A stretch of 64,000 bases of DNA from Bryobacterales bacterium (GTDB lineage Bacteria; Acidobacteriota; Terriglobia; Bryobacterales; UBA6623): assembly GCA_028819215.1 (NCBI GenBank), contig JAPPMG010000057.1:1-64000 (forward strand). Reading direction: 5' to 3'. Every line of letters begins with the position of its first letter. Positions within the stretch are counted from its first letter, which is position 1. The position numbers and the translations under genes are program-made. The notes beneath the pieces were generated by a model, which had not been told where the DNA came from, did not search any database, and saw only the letters and a list, made by a program, of their open reading frames with translations. Below, piece by piece: positions 29,268 to 38,158 of the stretch.

Positions 29268-30629
29268 CTAGTCCGGCGCGATGCAATAGAGGAAATCGGC
29301 GGTGCGGATGAAGATCTGCCCGCCAACGGCGATCGGGCTCGCCAATGTATGGCTGTCGAGCCGGTTCGCGCCGAGGATCTCGTAGCCGCCATCCACGTCT
29401 ATGACCGTCGTGGTCCCTTCCTCGTTCGTCGCGTAAAGCTTGCCGTCCGCCAGCAGGGGCGAGGACGAATAGGTCCCGGGCTCCAACCGCAGCCGCTCCA
29501 CCACGAGCTCACCCGTCTTGGCGTCCAATACGTTCAGGATGCCGCGATCATTGACCACGAAGACCCGCTGGCCGTCGGTGGTCGGCGTGGGCACGTCAGC
29601 GCCATACGCGTTTTCCCAGACCTTGGCCGACTCGTCCATCCAGCCCTCGCCGCCAGCCTTGAAGGCGATGAACGGGTTTCCGCGCGTACTCGGGGTGAAG
29701 ATGGTGTCCGCGATGTGAATCGACGATGCGATGGTGCGGTAAAAGCGCTCGTTGCCAGGATTGAATCCGCCCATGCGCCACAGCTCCGCGCCGTTGTCCA
29801 GGTCGTGCCCGGTCACGTAGTCCCCGCCTGACACGACGAGTTGCTCCTTGCCGCGGGCGGTAATGATCAGGGGAGTCGAATAGTCGTCCGGAGACTCGGC
29901 GATCGCATCAGTCGGTCGGTCAACCTTCCAAAGAGTCTCGCCCGTCCGAGGATCAACGGCGAACACGTACGAGGGGTCGTCGGTCTTCATGCCATGGAGC
30001 ACCTGCACGTACAAGCGGCCCATGTGCAGCCGGGGCGTGGAAGCGTACCCGTGGTTGAGCCCGAAGCGGCCGTAGTCCTGCTGGATGTTGCGCGACCAAA
30101 CTCTCTCGCCGTTCATGTCGTAGCACGAGAACTGTCCGCCGCCAGTCATGACCCACACGTGCTTCCCGTCAGTAATCGGCGACGGCGAGGAAAGATTCTG
30201 CTTGCGATAGACGCGGTTGCCGTCGCCTATCGTGCGATTCCACTGGATCGAGCCGTCTGCGCGGTTTAGGGCGAGCAGCAAGATCTTGTCGTTGCGGTCA
30301 GAAGCTGCAGGGGGCGGCCCGCCGCCGGGGCCTGGCCTCGGCCCCCGGCCGCGCCCCCGCCGCGCCTGCTGTGCCGGCGAATCGAAGCCTTCTTCTGCTG
30401 AGGTCACGAACACGGTGTCCCCCCAGACTGCAGGCGTAGCCGCGCTCCAACTCGGCAGCTTGGCCTTCCACACGACGTTCGTATCGCTCGTCCATTCCAC
30501 CGCAAGCCCCTTCGCGGCCGGATTACTGCCGTTGAAGTGCGGCCCTCGCCACTGCGGCCAATCGGCAGTCAGAGCGGGAATCAACACGGTCGCGAAGACC
30601 AGCGCGGCAAGGACAGAGCGAGACTTCAT
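29268..30629 (-). CDS. Secreted PQQ-like beta-propeller protein with a Gly/Pro/Arg insert
   Basis: Secreted protein of 453 residues. A signal peptide (residues 1-21) is followed by DWPQWRGPHFNG, the hallmark start of Acidobacteriota/Planctomycetota PQQ-like propellers, and repeated blade motifs such as VFAVDPRTGETLWKV and LYATNEEGTTTVIDVDGG. No haem motif is present, so electron transfer or PQQ binding is uncertain. A low-complexity insert at about residues 90-115 is rich in Arg, Gly and Pro. The ATG at 30629 was chosen for the signal peptide. The zinc-ribbon gene follows after 9 nt. Confidence 0.88.
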   Translation of the reverse strand: MKSRSVLAALVFATVLIPALTADWPQWRGPHFNGSNPAAKGLAVEWTSDTNVVWKAKLPSWSAATPAVWGDTVFVTSAEEGFDSPAQQARRGRGRGPRPGPGGGPPPAASDRNDKILLLALNRADGSIQWNRTIGDGNRVYRKQNLSSPSPITDGKHVWVMTGGGQFSCYDMNGERVWSRNIQQDYGRFGLNHGYASTPRLHMGRLYVQVLHGMKTDDPSYVFAVDPRTGETLWKVDRPTDAIAESPDDYSTPLIITARGKEQLVVSGGDYVTGHDLDNGAELWRMGGFNPGNERFYRTIASSIHIADTIFTPSTRGNPFIAFKAGGEGWMDESAKVWENAYGADVPTPTTDGQRVFVVNDRGILNVLDAKTGELVVERLRLEPGTYSSSPLLADGKLYATNEEGTTTVIDVDGGYEILGANRLDSHTLASPIAVGGQIFIRTADFLYCIAPD

Positions 30630-30772
30630 GGTCGGTGGGATTGCACTGGATGCGGGCCGGCCAGACTGGCGGCGCATCGCCTGAGTAGGCGAGTGGCTTC
30701 GCCAACGGGTTACGAACCGGTCGTTCAAACCAACGCGCCCAAGCCCAGCGAGGGCCTATCGACGGGGTCGCG

Positions 30773-30778
30773 CATAAT
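30773..30778 (+). promoter_or_regulatory. Candidate -10 box of murA
   Basis: CATAAT matches the -10 consensus at five of six positions. It lies 6 nt before an in-frame TTG at 30785 and 39 nt before the ATG at 30818. The same CATAAT sequence, also preceded by CGCG, occurs upstream of rimO at 184-189. Confidence 0.4.
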
Positions 30779-30817
30779 GGGACCTTGGCCGCCCGCAAGG
30801 CGGACGGGTGGGAGTTC

Positions 30818-32080
30818 ATGCAAGCGATGCGTATCGCGGGCGGCCGTCCGCTAAGCGGCCGCATCGAGATCAGCGGGGCCAAGAACGCCGCACTCCCTGC
30901 ACTGGCCGCCAGCCTGCTGACCGACAGCCCGGTCGTGCTGGGACGCATGCCGAATGTCGTCGACATTCGCACGATGGCCCACCTGCTCGCGAACATCGGC
31001 GCCGAAGTCGAAGCCCGGCCCAATTCGTATGCCATTCGGGCCAGCGGCCACCTCGATCCGGTTGCCCCGTACGAATTGGTCAAGACCATGCGGGCATCCA
31101 GCCTCGTGCTAGGACCGCTGGCTGCCCGCTGCGGTCGCGCCCGTGTTTCCCTGCCCGGCGGGTGCGCGATCGGATCGCGGCCGATCGACATGCATCTCGA
31201 CGGACTCAAGACGCTCGGAGCGACAGTGCGGCAAGATCGGGGCTACGTCGAGGCCGTAGCCCCGAAGGGCGGCTTGGTCGGCGGTCGCATCCAGTTCCGA
31301 CGGCCCACGGTCACGGGCACCGAGGACCTGTTGATGGCCGCAGCCTTGGCCAACGGCGAGAGCCTGCTGGAGAACGCTGCCTGCGAACCGGAGGTTGTCG
31401 ATCTAGCGGATCTGTTGACCAAGATGGGAGCGCGCATCGAAGGGGCGGGCACACCGACCATTCGCGTGGACGGCGTCGACGCACTGGCGGGGGCGGAGCA
31501 CGCCATCATCCCGGACCGGATAGAAACCGGCACCTACCTCGTGGCGGGCGCGATGGCGGGCGGTGAACTGACGCTGAACGGCACCCGCCGCGATCATCTC
31601 GAACCGGTGATCGCGAAGATGCGCCAAGCAGGCTGCTTGATCGAGTCCCCTGACGATTCGACCTTGGTGCTGCGCGGGGTGGGCGAGCTGAGCAGCGTCG
31701 ATGTCACCACTGGCGAGCATCCTGGGTTCCCGACCGACATGCAGGCGCAGTTCATGGCGCTGATGACCCAGGCCCGAGGCACATCGACGGTGGTCGAGAC
31801 GGTGTTCGAGAACCGCTTCATGCACGTTCTGGAGTTGCAGCGCATGGGAGCCGACATCACGATCGGCGGCAACACGGCGGTCGTGCGCGGAAAGTCCGCG
31901 CTCACCGGCACGGACGTGATGGCATCGGACTTGCGCGCCAGCGCGTCGCTGGTGCTGGCGGGGCTCGCCGCTAGGGGCGAGACGACGGTGCACCGGATCT
32001 ACCACCTGCGGCGCGGCTACGACCGCTTGGCGGAAAAGTTATCCGGCGTCGGTGCCAGCATTGAACTCATCGACGACTAG
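30818..32080 (+). CDS. murA: UDP-N-acetylglucosamine 1-carboxyvinyltransferase MurA
   Basis: Cytoplasmic enzyme of 420 residues that transfers enolpyruvate to UDP-GlcNAc, the first committed step of peptidoglycan synthesis. The opening ISGAKNAALPALAASLLT, MRASSLVLGPLAARCG and the catalytic SLPGGCAIGSRPIDMHLDGLKTLGA are diagnostic; C116 is the catalytic cysteine targeted by fosfomycin in the usual enzyme. The C-terminal RASASLVLAGLAARGET is also conserved. The start is uncertain: ATG 30818, ATG 30827, or a TTG at 30785 that would be near-leaderless; GGAG at 30811 is 3 nt from the first ATG. It converges on sulfatase 3 with a 7-nt gap. Confidence 0.97.
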   Translation: MQAMRIAGGRPLSGRIEISGAKNAALPALAASLLTDSPVVLGRMPNVVDIRTMAHLLANIGAEVEARPNSYAIRASGHLDPVAPYELVKTMRASSLVLGPLAARCGRARVSLPGGCAIGSRPIDMHLDGLKTLGATVRQDRGYVEAVAPKGGLVGGRIQFRRPTVTGTEDLLMAAALANGESLLENAACEPEVVDLADLLTKMGARIEGAGTPTIRVDGVDALAGAEHAIIPDRIETGTYLVAGAMAGGELTLNGTRRDHLEPVIAKMRQAGCLIESPDDSTLVLRGVGELSSVDVTTGEHPGFPTDMQAQFMALMTQARGTSTVVETVFENRFMHVLELQRMGADITIGGNTAVVRGKSALTGTDVMASDLRASASLVLAGLAARGETTVHRIYHLRRGYDRLAEKLSGVGASIELIDD

Positions 32081-32087
32081 GCGCCGA

Positions 32088-33422
32088 TCACGGCTCCCAC
32101 GGGGCCCAGTCCGCCGATTCGGCCCGCATCTGCTCGTATAAGCCGCCCAGTTTCTCCACGATTTCGGGATTCTGCGAGGCGACGTCGGTGGTCTCGTTGA
32201 CATCCGCCTGCAGGTCGTAGAGCTGCGGCGACTCGACCGCTCGCACATCCGGGGCGTAGCCGTGGAACTTCTCCCGCGGCATCGCAAGCTTCCATCTCCC
32301 GCGGCGGACCGCGTGCAGTTCCATCCGCACGAAGTAGTGAAAGATGTCGCGCGCGCCCGAACCGTCCTCGCCGTGCCAGAGCGCGCTTTGGTCCACGCCG
32401 TCCAAGATGCGATCCTGCGGAGACACCGCGCCCGCGAGCGCAGCAAGGGTGGGCATCACGTCCAGCGTCGAGACGATGGCACCGGACTCCCGACCGGCCG
32501 GCACGCGTCCCGGGCCCCACAGAACGGCCGGCACGCGCACGCCGCCTTCCCAAGACGAGCCCTTGGCTCCGCGCAGCCCTCCGGAATCACCGGTGGCCAA
32601 GTGTCCGCCGTGGCTCTCGAAATAGCGCTCGACGCGCTCCGGCTGGGACCACGGCCCGTTGTCGCTTGTCAGCAGGACGTAGGTGGTGTCGGCCAGCCCG
32701 AGTGCTTCCAACTCGTCCAGGACCCGGCCAGTGTGGTGGTCAACTTCCGCTAAGGTGTCGCCGTAAAGGTCTCCGTCCGTGGTCCCGACGAACTCGGGAG
32801 AGGCCCCGATCACGACATGCAACATCGTGTGCGCCAGGTACAGGAAGAACGGCCCGCCTTTCTGCTGGCGACGCAGGAAGCCGACGGCCTCATCCGTGTA
32901 GCGCTTGGTCAGCGAACCCATGTCGTCCGTCGTCTCGAGCTGCTGCATGTCGCGCCAGAACGTGACGGTTCCGTTGTCGTTCGCGCCAAGCGTGCCGAAG
33001 AAGTAGTCGAAACCCTGATCGTTCGGAAGCAGGCCCTGCAGAGGCCTGCGCCTGCTCATGTCCCATTTCCCGACGGCCGCGGTTGTGTAGCCAGCTTCGC
33101 CGAGCACTTCAGCGACTGTCACCTCGTCCGGACGGACGGCCCAGCCGCCGCCGACGCGGCCGGGATAGCGCCCCGTCATCAGCGCACCCCGCGACGGGCC
33201 GCAAACAGTCTGGGCGTAGAAGCTCGTGAAGCGGGTGCCCTCCCGCGCCATGCGGTCGAAACGGGGGGTGCTGTTCTTCTGCGACCCGTAGCAACCCAAG
33301 TCGCCATAGCCGACGTCATCCAAGAAGACTATGACGAAATTGGGGCGTTCTTGGGCAGGTTCTGGCGAGGTGCCGCAGCCAACCGACAGCAGTGCGCATG
33401 CGATCAGCGGGAATCGGGTCAT
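32088..33422 (-). CDS. Lipoprotein sulfatase (family S1, CxPSR type)
   Basis: Sulfatase of 444 residues with a lipoprotein signal ending SVGC (C16). The metal-binding pair is D35-D36, and the modification motif is CGPSR with C74 as predicted formylglycine. SDNGPW and a GKWDM motif complete the active site. It is shorter than the other three and has a Ser rather than Thr in the CxPxR motif. It starts 31 nt after the PQQ propeller 2 gene and is probably in its operon. Its 3' end lies 7 nt from murA on the other strand. No formylglycine-generating enzyme gene is nearby. Confidence 0.92.
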   Translation of the reverse strand: MTRFPLIACALLSVGCGTSPEPAQERPNFVIVFLDDVGYGDLGCYGSQKNSTPRFDRMAREGTRFTSFYAQTVCGPSRGALMTGRYPGRVGGGWAVRPDEVTVAEVLGEAGYTTAAVGKWDMSRRRPLQGLLPNDQGFDYFFGTLGANDNGTVTFWRDMQQLETTDDMGSLTKRYTDEAVGFLRRQQKGGPFFLYLAHTMLHVVIGASPEFVGTTDGDLYGDTLAEVDHHTGRVLDELEALGLADTTYVLLTSDNGPWSQPERVERYFESHGGHLATGDSGGLRGAKGSSWEGGVRVPAVLWGPGRVPAGRESGAIVSTLDVMPTLAALAGAVSPQDRILDGVDQSALWHGEDGSGARDIFHYFVRMELHAVRRGRWKLAMPREKFHGYAPDVRAVESPQLYDLQADVNETTDVASQNPEIVEKLGGLYEQMRAESADWAPWEP

Positions 33423-33453
33423 GGGAGGGTCGCGCGCTTGCGTTCCGGGAGCA

Positions 33454-34755
33454 TCAGCGCTCCAGCGAAAAGCGCACGATTTCCTCATCGTTGCGCATGA
33501 TCATATGCCGATTGGCGTAGGCCGGATGTGTCCAATGGACAGCCCCGAATTCGCGGCGGCGGCGCAGGGGATTGGTCGGGCGCATCAGAGTCACGCGGTC
33601 AAGCTCCTCGTAGCCTTCGGGCGAGAAACGGGCGATGACCAGTTCGCCGCGATCGTTGTTGATGAAATAGCGATCCTCGTGGCGCACGATCTGGCCCGAA
33701 GCCCAGCGGGCGTTTTCCTTGGTCAACGCTAGCGTCTCCCACACGCGGGCGCCGGTGCGGGCGTCCAGACAGCGCAAGTGACCATAGCTGCCGATGCCAT
33801 AGATGTACTCGCCATCGACCACCGGAGTGGTGACCAAGGCGTGCAGGCCGTCCGTGTCAATCTCGCTGTCGCTATTGCCCTTCCAGATCAACTCTGCCGC
33901 CGGACGATCCTCGAGCAGCCGGTACATGCGCGATCCGTTGTAGAACGAAGACACGAGCAGCCCGTGCTTGCTGTGCACGGGCGTGGCAACCGTCAGGCCG
34001 GCCTGGATCTTGAACGGCTGCTGCCAATACACAGCGCCGGTTTCGGGGTTGAGCGAGGCGACCGCGGTCGGGTGCCAGATGATCAACTGGCGGACGCCCC
34101 CTGCCTCCACGATCATGGGCGGGTCGTAGCCGGGCTCGGAGCTGGCGTCAATCGCCCGCCAGATCTCCTCGCCGGTCATCTTGTCAAGGGCGACCACCTT
34201 GGCATCTGGCGATCCGCCCGCCAACGCGATCAAACGCGGCCCGTCCACCAGCGGCGCAGCGACGAATCCCCACGTCGGAAGCTCGGCGGCATAGTCGTCT
34301 TGGTAGTTGCGGTGCCAAAGCTGCGCACCATCTTCCGCTTGCAGGCAGAACAGGTCACCCATCGAGCCCAGCACGTACACGCGCTCAGCGTCCACCGTGG
34401 GGGTGGCGCGCGGTCCGAGTGGATACTGCAAGCCGGCGTAATCGACCGGCCACTCTTTCTCCCACAGGGTTTCCCCCGTCGCCTCGCTCAGCGCCAGCAC
34501 CCGCTCGACGCCCTTGCGGTTCTCCGTCGGGCGGTAGTCCGTGACGAAGACGCGCCCAGCTGCGACCGCCGGACCCGCGTAACCGTTGGCGATCGGCTGG
34601 GACCAGACCCGCTTGGGCCCGCCGTCAGGGAAGCGCTCCAGGATTCCCGTCTCGGTCCAGATCCCGAGACGGTCCTTGCCGCGCCACTGCGGCCAGTCCT
34701 CGGCCTGCAAGGCAACGGCCGCGACGAGCGAGAGTATCCACAGTGCGCGACCCAT
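33454..34755 (-). CDS. Secreted PQQ-like beta-propeller protein
   Basis: Secreted protein of 433 residues. A signal peptide (residues 1-20, ending ALQAED) precedes DWPQWRGKDRLGIW, the hallmark opening of this propeller family, followed by about six blade motifs such as LALSEATGETLWEK, LFCLQAEDGAQLWHR, VASLNPETGAVYWQQP and RCLDARTGARVWE. No haem-binding CxxCH is present. It may be a periplasmic quinoprotein-like or scaffold protein; catalysis is not shown. The ATG at 34755 lies 8 nt after a TACAAT box without a Shine-Dalgarno. Sulfatase 3 follows after 31 nt. Confidence 0.88.
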   Translation of the reverse strand: MGRALWILSLVAAVALQAEDWPQWRGKDRLGIWTETGILERFPDGGPKRVWSQPIANGYAGPAVAAGRVFVTDYRPTENRKGVERVLALSEATGETLWEKEWPVDYAGLQYPLGPRATPTVDAERVYVLGSMGDLFCLQAEDGAQLWHRNYQDDYAAELPTWGFVAAPLVDGPRLIALAGGSPDAKVVALDKMTGEEIWRAIDASSEPGYDPPMIVEAGGVRQLIIWHPTAVASLNPETGAVYWQQPFKIQAGLTVATPVHSKHGLLVSSFYNGSRMYRLLEDRPAAELIWKGNSDSEIDTDGLHALVTTPVVDGEYIYGIGSYGHLRCLDARTGARVWETLALTKENARWASGQIVRHEDRYFINNDRGELVIARFSPEGYEELDRVTLMRPTNPLRRRREFGAVHWTHPAYANRHMIMRNDEEIVRFSLER

Positions 34756-34763
34756 GAACCGAC

Positions 34764-34769
34764 ATTGTA
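34764..34769 (-). promoter_or_regulatory. Candidate -10 box directly before PQQ propeller 2
   Basis: Minus-strand TACAAT (five of six consensus positions) lies 8 nt before the ATG at 34755, with no Shine-Dalgarno between. This would drive the propeller-sulfatase 3 operon from a near-leaderless transcript. Confidence 0.5.
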
Positions 34770-34905
34770 GCCGCCGCGCACGCGACGGTCGTAGCCGCGC
34801 ACGGCATAGACTGGTAGGTCGCGGCTCGGTCGCCGAGCTACGAGTCTCCGGCTCTCGGCCGGCTGAGCCCAGTGTTCCCTTGCCCACCGCCGGGTCACAG
34901 GCCAA

Positions 34906-35778
34906 ATGAAGCGTCGTCATCGTATCGGAGCGCATACCTCAGCTGCCGTCGGCGTCCACCGGGCCGCCGAAGAGGCTATCGCGATCGGCTGCAACGCCGT
35001 GCAGGTGTTCACCCGCAGTCCGCGCATGTGGCGCGGCACGGCCCCTTCCGCCGAAAGCGTCGCCCGCCTCGCCGCGCTGCGGAGGGAGCACGACCTGCGC
35101 CCGCTGGCGGTGCACGGCTGCTACCTCACCAACCTCGCCGCGGCCGACCCTGAGGTTCAGCGCCGATCCCGCGAGTCCTTTCGCCTGGAAATCGAGAACG
35201 CACGCGCCATCGGGGCGGATTACCTAGTGATCCATCCCGGAAGCGCCAAGCGCCAAACCAGGGGTGAAGCGATCGAAGTCTTCGCCACGGCCTTGGCCGA
35301 GGTACAGCACGGATTCGACTGGGGGCAGCTGCGACTGCTGCTGGAAAACACGGCCGGCGGCGGCGACACGCTCGGGCGCTCGTTCGAGGAACTGGCCGAG
35401 CTGGGCCAAGCGGTCGGGGGGATCTGCGACGCCCCGCTAGGATTCTGCATCGACACCGCGCACAGCTTCGAAGCGGGCTATGACATCGCGACCGCGAAAG
35501 GCCTGCGCGACACGGTGCGCTCCATGCACCAGTGCCTGGGCATGGAGAACGTGCGCCTGTTCCACGCCAACGATTCCAAGACGGCCCTAGGCTCGAACCG
35601 GGACCGTCACGAGTCGATCGGGGACGGGCACATCGGCGCGGAAGCGTTCGCTCGCATCCTGAACCACCCGCGGCTGCGGGCCAAGCCGTTCATCCTCGAG
35701 ACGCCGTTCATCGACGAGAGCCACCGCGAGAACGTCCGGAGGCTATGGGAGCTGGCAGGCGAACCGGTGACGGACTAG
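34906..35778 (+). CDS. nfo: Endonuclease IV (AP endonuclease)
   Basis: Base-excision-repair enzyme of 290 residues that cuts DNA at abasic sites using three metal ions in a TIM barrel. All canonical motifs are present: GAHTSAAVGV, VHGCYLTNLA, VIHPGSA, LLLENTAGGG, CIDTAHSFEAGYD, FHANDSKTALGSNRDRHESIGDGHIG split across the late barrel, and ILETPF. Size and order match bacterial Nfo. The ATG at 34906 has no clear Shine-Dalgarno. The stop overlaps the convergent YugP gene by 4 nt. Confidence 0.97.
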   Translation: MKRRHRIGAHTSAAVGVHRAAEEAIAIGCNAVQVFTRSPRMWRGTAPSAESVARLAALRREHDLRPLAVHGCYLTNLAAADPEVQRRSRESFRLEIENARAIGADYLVIHPGSAKRQTRGEAIEVFATALAEVQHGFDWGQLRLLLENTAGGGDTLGRSFEELAELGQAVGGICDAPLGFCIDTAHSFEAGYDIATAKGLRDTVRSMHQCLGMENVRLFHANDSKTALGSNRDRHESIGDGHIGAEAFARILNHPRLRAKPFILETPFIDESHRENVRRLWELAGEPVTD

Positions 35779-36464
35779 TCGTCGCTGCCGCCCAGCACGC
35801 CGGCACGGAGCAGGAAGTAGAGCAGGGTCAGGATGCTGCTCACCGCCGCCGCCACGTAGGTCCAGGCCGCGGCGTTGAGGACTTTGTCCATGCCTTCGCG
35901 CTCGTACGGGGAAACGATCCCGTAATTGACCACGAGCTGCTTCGCCCGGTTGGTGGCATCGAATTCCACGGGGAGCGTGACCAATTGGAACAACACCGTG
36001 GCCGAAAACAGGGCGATGCCGATGTAGACCATGCCCGAGATCGACAAGAACAACCCAAAGACGATAGCCAGGTATCCGAAGTTCGAGCCCAAGCTCGCCG
36101 TGGGCACCAGCGCGGAGCGGAGTTGCAGTGGGGCATACGCGTTGGCGTGCTGGATCGCATGGCCGGCTTCGTGGCAGGCCACGCCGACAGCAGCAATCGA
36201 AGCCCGGTCATGCACATCGGGCGACAGGCCGAGACTGCGAGTGGCGGGATTGTAGTGATCGGACAGGAACCCGGACGAGACTCCGATCTTGACGTCGTGA
36301 AGGCCCGCTTGGTCCAACATTTGGCGGGCCGCCTGGGCGCCTGTCATCCTGGCCCTGACGTTGCCGTACTTCTTGAACGCGGACTTGGTCTTGGCGCTGG
36401 CCCAGAGAGACATCACCAAGCCGGGAATCATGAACAGGAGATAGATTGGGTCAAAGAACAGCAT
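35775..36464 (-). CDS. YugP-type membrane zinc metallopeptidase
   Basis: Neutral zinc metallopeptidase-like membrane protein of 229 residues. The HEAGH motif (CHEAGHAIQHA, about residues 97-107) supplies two zinc ligands and the catalytic Glu. There are about four membrane helices: one at the N-terminus (MLFFDPIYLLFMIPGLVMSLW) and three after the active site. The NPATRSLGLSPDVHDRASIAAVGVACHE stretch is typical of the YugP family, whose substrates are unknown. It starts 103 nt after the end of the spermidine-synthase-like gene on the same strand and overlaps nfo by 4 nt. Confidence 0.9.
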   Translation of the reverse strand: MLFFDPIYLLFMIPGLVMSLWASAKTKSAFKKYGNVRARMTGAQAARQMLDQAGLHDVKIGVSSGFLSDHYNPATRSLGLSPDVHDRASIAAVGVACHEAGHAIQHANAYAPLQLRSALVPTASLGSNFGYLAIVFGLFLSISGMVYIGIALFSATVLFQLVTLPVEFDATNRAKQLVVNYGIVSPYEREGMDKVLNAAAWTYVAAAVSSILTLLYFLLRAGVLGGSDD

Positions 36465-36566
36465 TGGGTGAATCGCCTCGCTTCCTAGCCCCGGATGGGC
36501 ACGGGATGTCTGCTCAGCATTAGTTTAGACCACGCTCGACGGACCAGTTCAGCGCGCCTGGGCGAG

Positions 36567-37376
36567 CTACGGCGGCGCCGCGCCGATGACGAGTTTGCGG
36601 TAGGCCGCCTGCACCATCGCAACCGCCGATCCTCTCATTTCGCGATAGGGCACGAAATTGTCCGGATCCGGCAGGCGCGCTACACCAGAGGCGAGGATCC
36701 AATCCCGGGGCTTGGGCAGTGCGACAAGGCGGTTGACCGGCGACAGCAGCCAGCGAACGGGCAGTCCGGCAGCCTCAAAGCGGTCCAAGATCGGCAGCAA
36801 TTCGCCGTCAGGCAGCGACCCGAACACACGGAACCAGACTTCCGGCGCAGCGGCAGCGATAGCCCCGACCAAGGCCTCGGAACCCACTGCTTGCAGACTC
36901 TCGGAATCGACCACCAAGTCGGCGATGACGAAGTCGGCCGGCTCGCGGGCTCGGTTCAGGTAGTCGCGTGCTGGGGCCACGTGCAGGTGTAGGCGCCCTT
37001 CGCGCTCGTAGTGGCTGATCAGCGGATGAAACTCCCTGGCCATCGCGACCATCGCCGGATCGGCGTCGACCGCGTCCAAGGTCAGATCCGGGAATTGGTG
37101 CAACAGCCCCACCGCGCCGCAGCCCCCGCCCAACCCCAGCATCAGGCCTCGGCCCGAAGGGTGCCGCTGGCCAGCCAAGAACCAAGCCAGCTGGTAGCGC
37201 GTCTCGGTTACCGGGCCCGGGCCCTGCCCCAAGTGGGGCGCTACAGCGCTGGCGGCCGGACGCAGCAACGAAGCGCCCTGCAACACGCCGCCGATCGTGA
37301 AGCGGCGCGCGTCGGCCGTGTCCACTACGCCCACGGGCCCGTACAGCCCAGCGCGTTCCAAGCGGACTGTCGGCAC
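36567..37376 (-). CDS. Spermidine-synthase-like methyltransferase-fold protein
   Basis: Protein of 269 residues with a Rossmann methyltransferase fold. GLMLGLGGGCGAVGLL is the nucleotide-binding motif I, DAVDADPAMVAMAREFHPL is motif II, and DFVIADLVVDSE is motif IV-like. This pattern resembles polyamine-synthase (SpeE-like) proteins. The full polyamine-binding signature is not evident, so the donor or acceptor is undetermined. The GTG at 37376 was chosen because it lies 5 nt after the lptB stop with GGAG 9 nt upstream; longer frames run inside lptB. It is likely translated from the lpt transcript. Confidence 0.75.
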   Translation of the reverse strand: MPTVRLERAGLYGPVGVVDTADARRFTIGGVLQGASLLRPAASAVAPHLGQGPGPVTETRYQLAWFLAGQRHPSGRGLMLGLGGGCGAVGLLHQFPDLTLDAVDADPAMVAMAREFHPLISHYEREGRLHLHVAPARDYLNRAREPADFVIADLVVDSESLQAVGSEALVGAIAAAAPEVWFRVFGSLPDGELLPILDRFEAAGLPVRWLLSPVNRLVALPKPRDWILASGVARLPDPDNFVPYREMRGSAVAMVQAAYRKLVIGAAPP

Positions 37377-37381
37377 TGCGC

Positions 37382-38128
37382 TCAGCTCCGCGGCGCGGTC
37401 CGGGCGGGCAATTCGAAGTGTTCGCCGAGGTAGACGCGGCGCACTTCCGGGTCGCTCTCCAACTCGTGGGGCGTACCTGAGCGAAAGATCGATCCATTGT
37501 GGATAATGAACGCCCGGTCGGTCACCGCCAGCGTCTCGCGCACGTTGTGATCGGTGATGACAATGCCGATCCCATCGGCACACAGCCGCGCCAGGATCGC
37601 CTGCAACTCGATCACCTGCTTCGGGTCAATGCCCGAGAAGGGCTCGTCGAGCAGCAGGAAGAACGGCGACAACACCAGCGACCGGGCGATCTCGACGCGC
37701 CGTCGCTCCCCGCCGGAGAGCTGGTAGCCGCGACTGCGCCGAACTTTGTCCAAGCCGAACTGCGCGATCAGGTCGTCGAGACGCTCGCGGCGCTCGGCCC
37801 GGACCAGCGGCTGCGTTTGCAAGACCGCCAGTATGTTCTCGTCCACCGTGAGCTTGCGGAACACCGAAGCTTCCTGCGGCAGGTAGCTGATGCCCATGCG
37901 GGCGCGCTGATACATCGGCAGGTCGGTGATATCGGCCTCGTCCGCGAAGACTTGGCCGGCATCGGGGCTGACCAGCCCGACGATCATGTTGAACGAGGTC
38001 GTCTTGCCGGCGCCGTTCGGCCCCAGCAGTCCGATGATTTCGCCGCGACGCACGGCCAAGCTGAAGTCCCTGACGACCTGCCTGCCCCTGTAGCTCTTCG
38101 ACAGTCGCTCAGTGCGCAGGGAATCCAT
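37382..38128 (-). CDS. lptB: LPS export ABC transporter ATPase LptB
   Basis: Cytoplasmic ATPase of 248 residues that powers lipopolysaccharide extraction with LptFG. The Walker A is GPNGAGKTT, the signature is [15 protein letters not shown], and Walker B is [13 protein letters not shown], with H-loop ITDHNVRE. The R/K-rich [18 protein letters not shown] and [10 protein letters not shown] are characteristic of LptB rather than of other ABC proteins. It begins 30 nt after the lptC-lptA fusion and is followed after 5 nt by the spermidine-synthase-like gene. The permease genes lptF and lptG are not in the window. Confidence 0.95.
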   Translation of the reverse strand: MDSLRTERLSKSYRGRQVVRDFSLAVRRGEIIGLLGPNGAGKTTSFNMIVGLVSPDAGQVFADEADITDLPMYQRARMGISYLPQEASVFRKLTVDENILAVLQTQPLVRAERRERLDDLIAQFGLDKVRRSRGYQLSGGERRRVEIARSLVLSPFFLLLDEPFSGIDPKQVIELQAILARLCADGIGIVITDHNVRETLAVTDRAFIIHNGSIFRSGTPHELESDPEVRRVYLGEHFELPARTAPRS

Positions 38129-38158
38129 TAGACAGGCGACGCCATGCGGCGCTCCATA

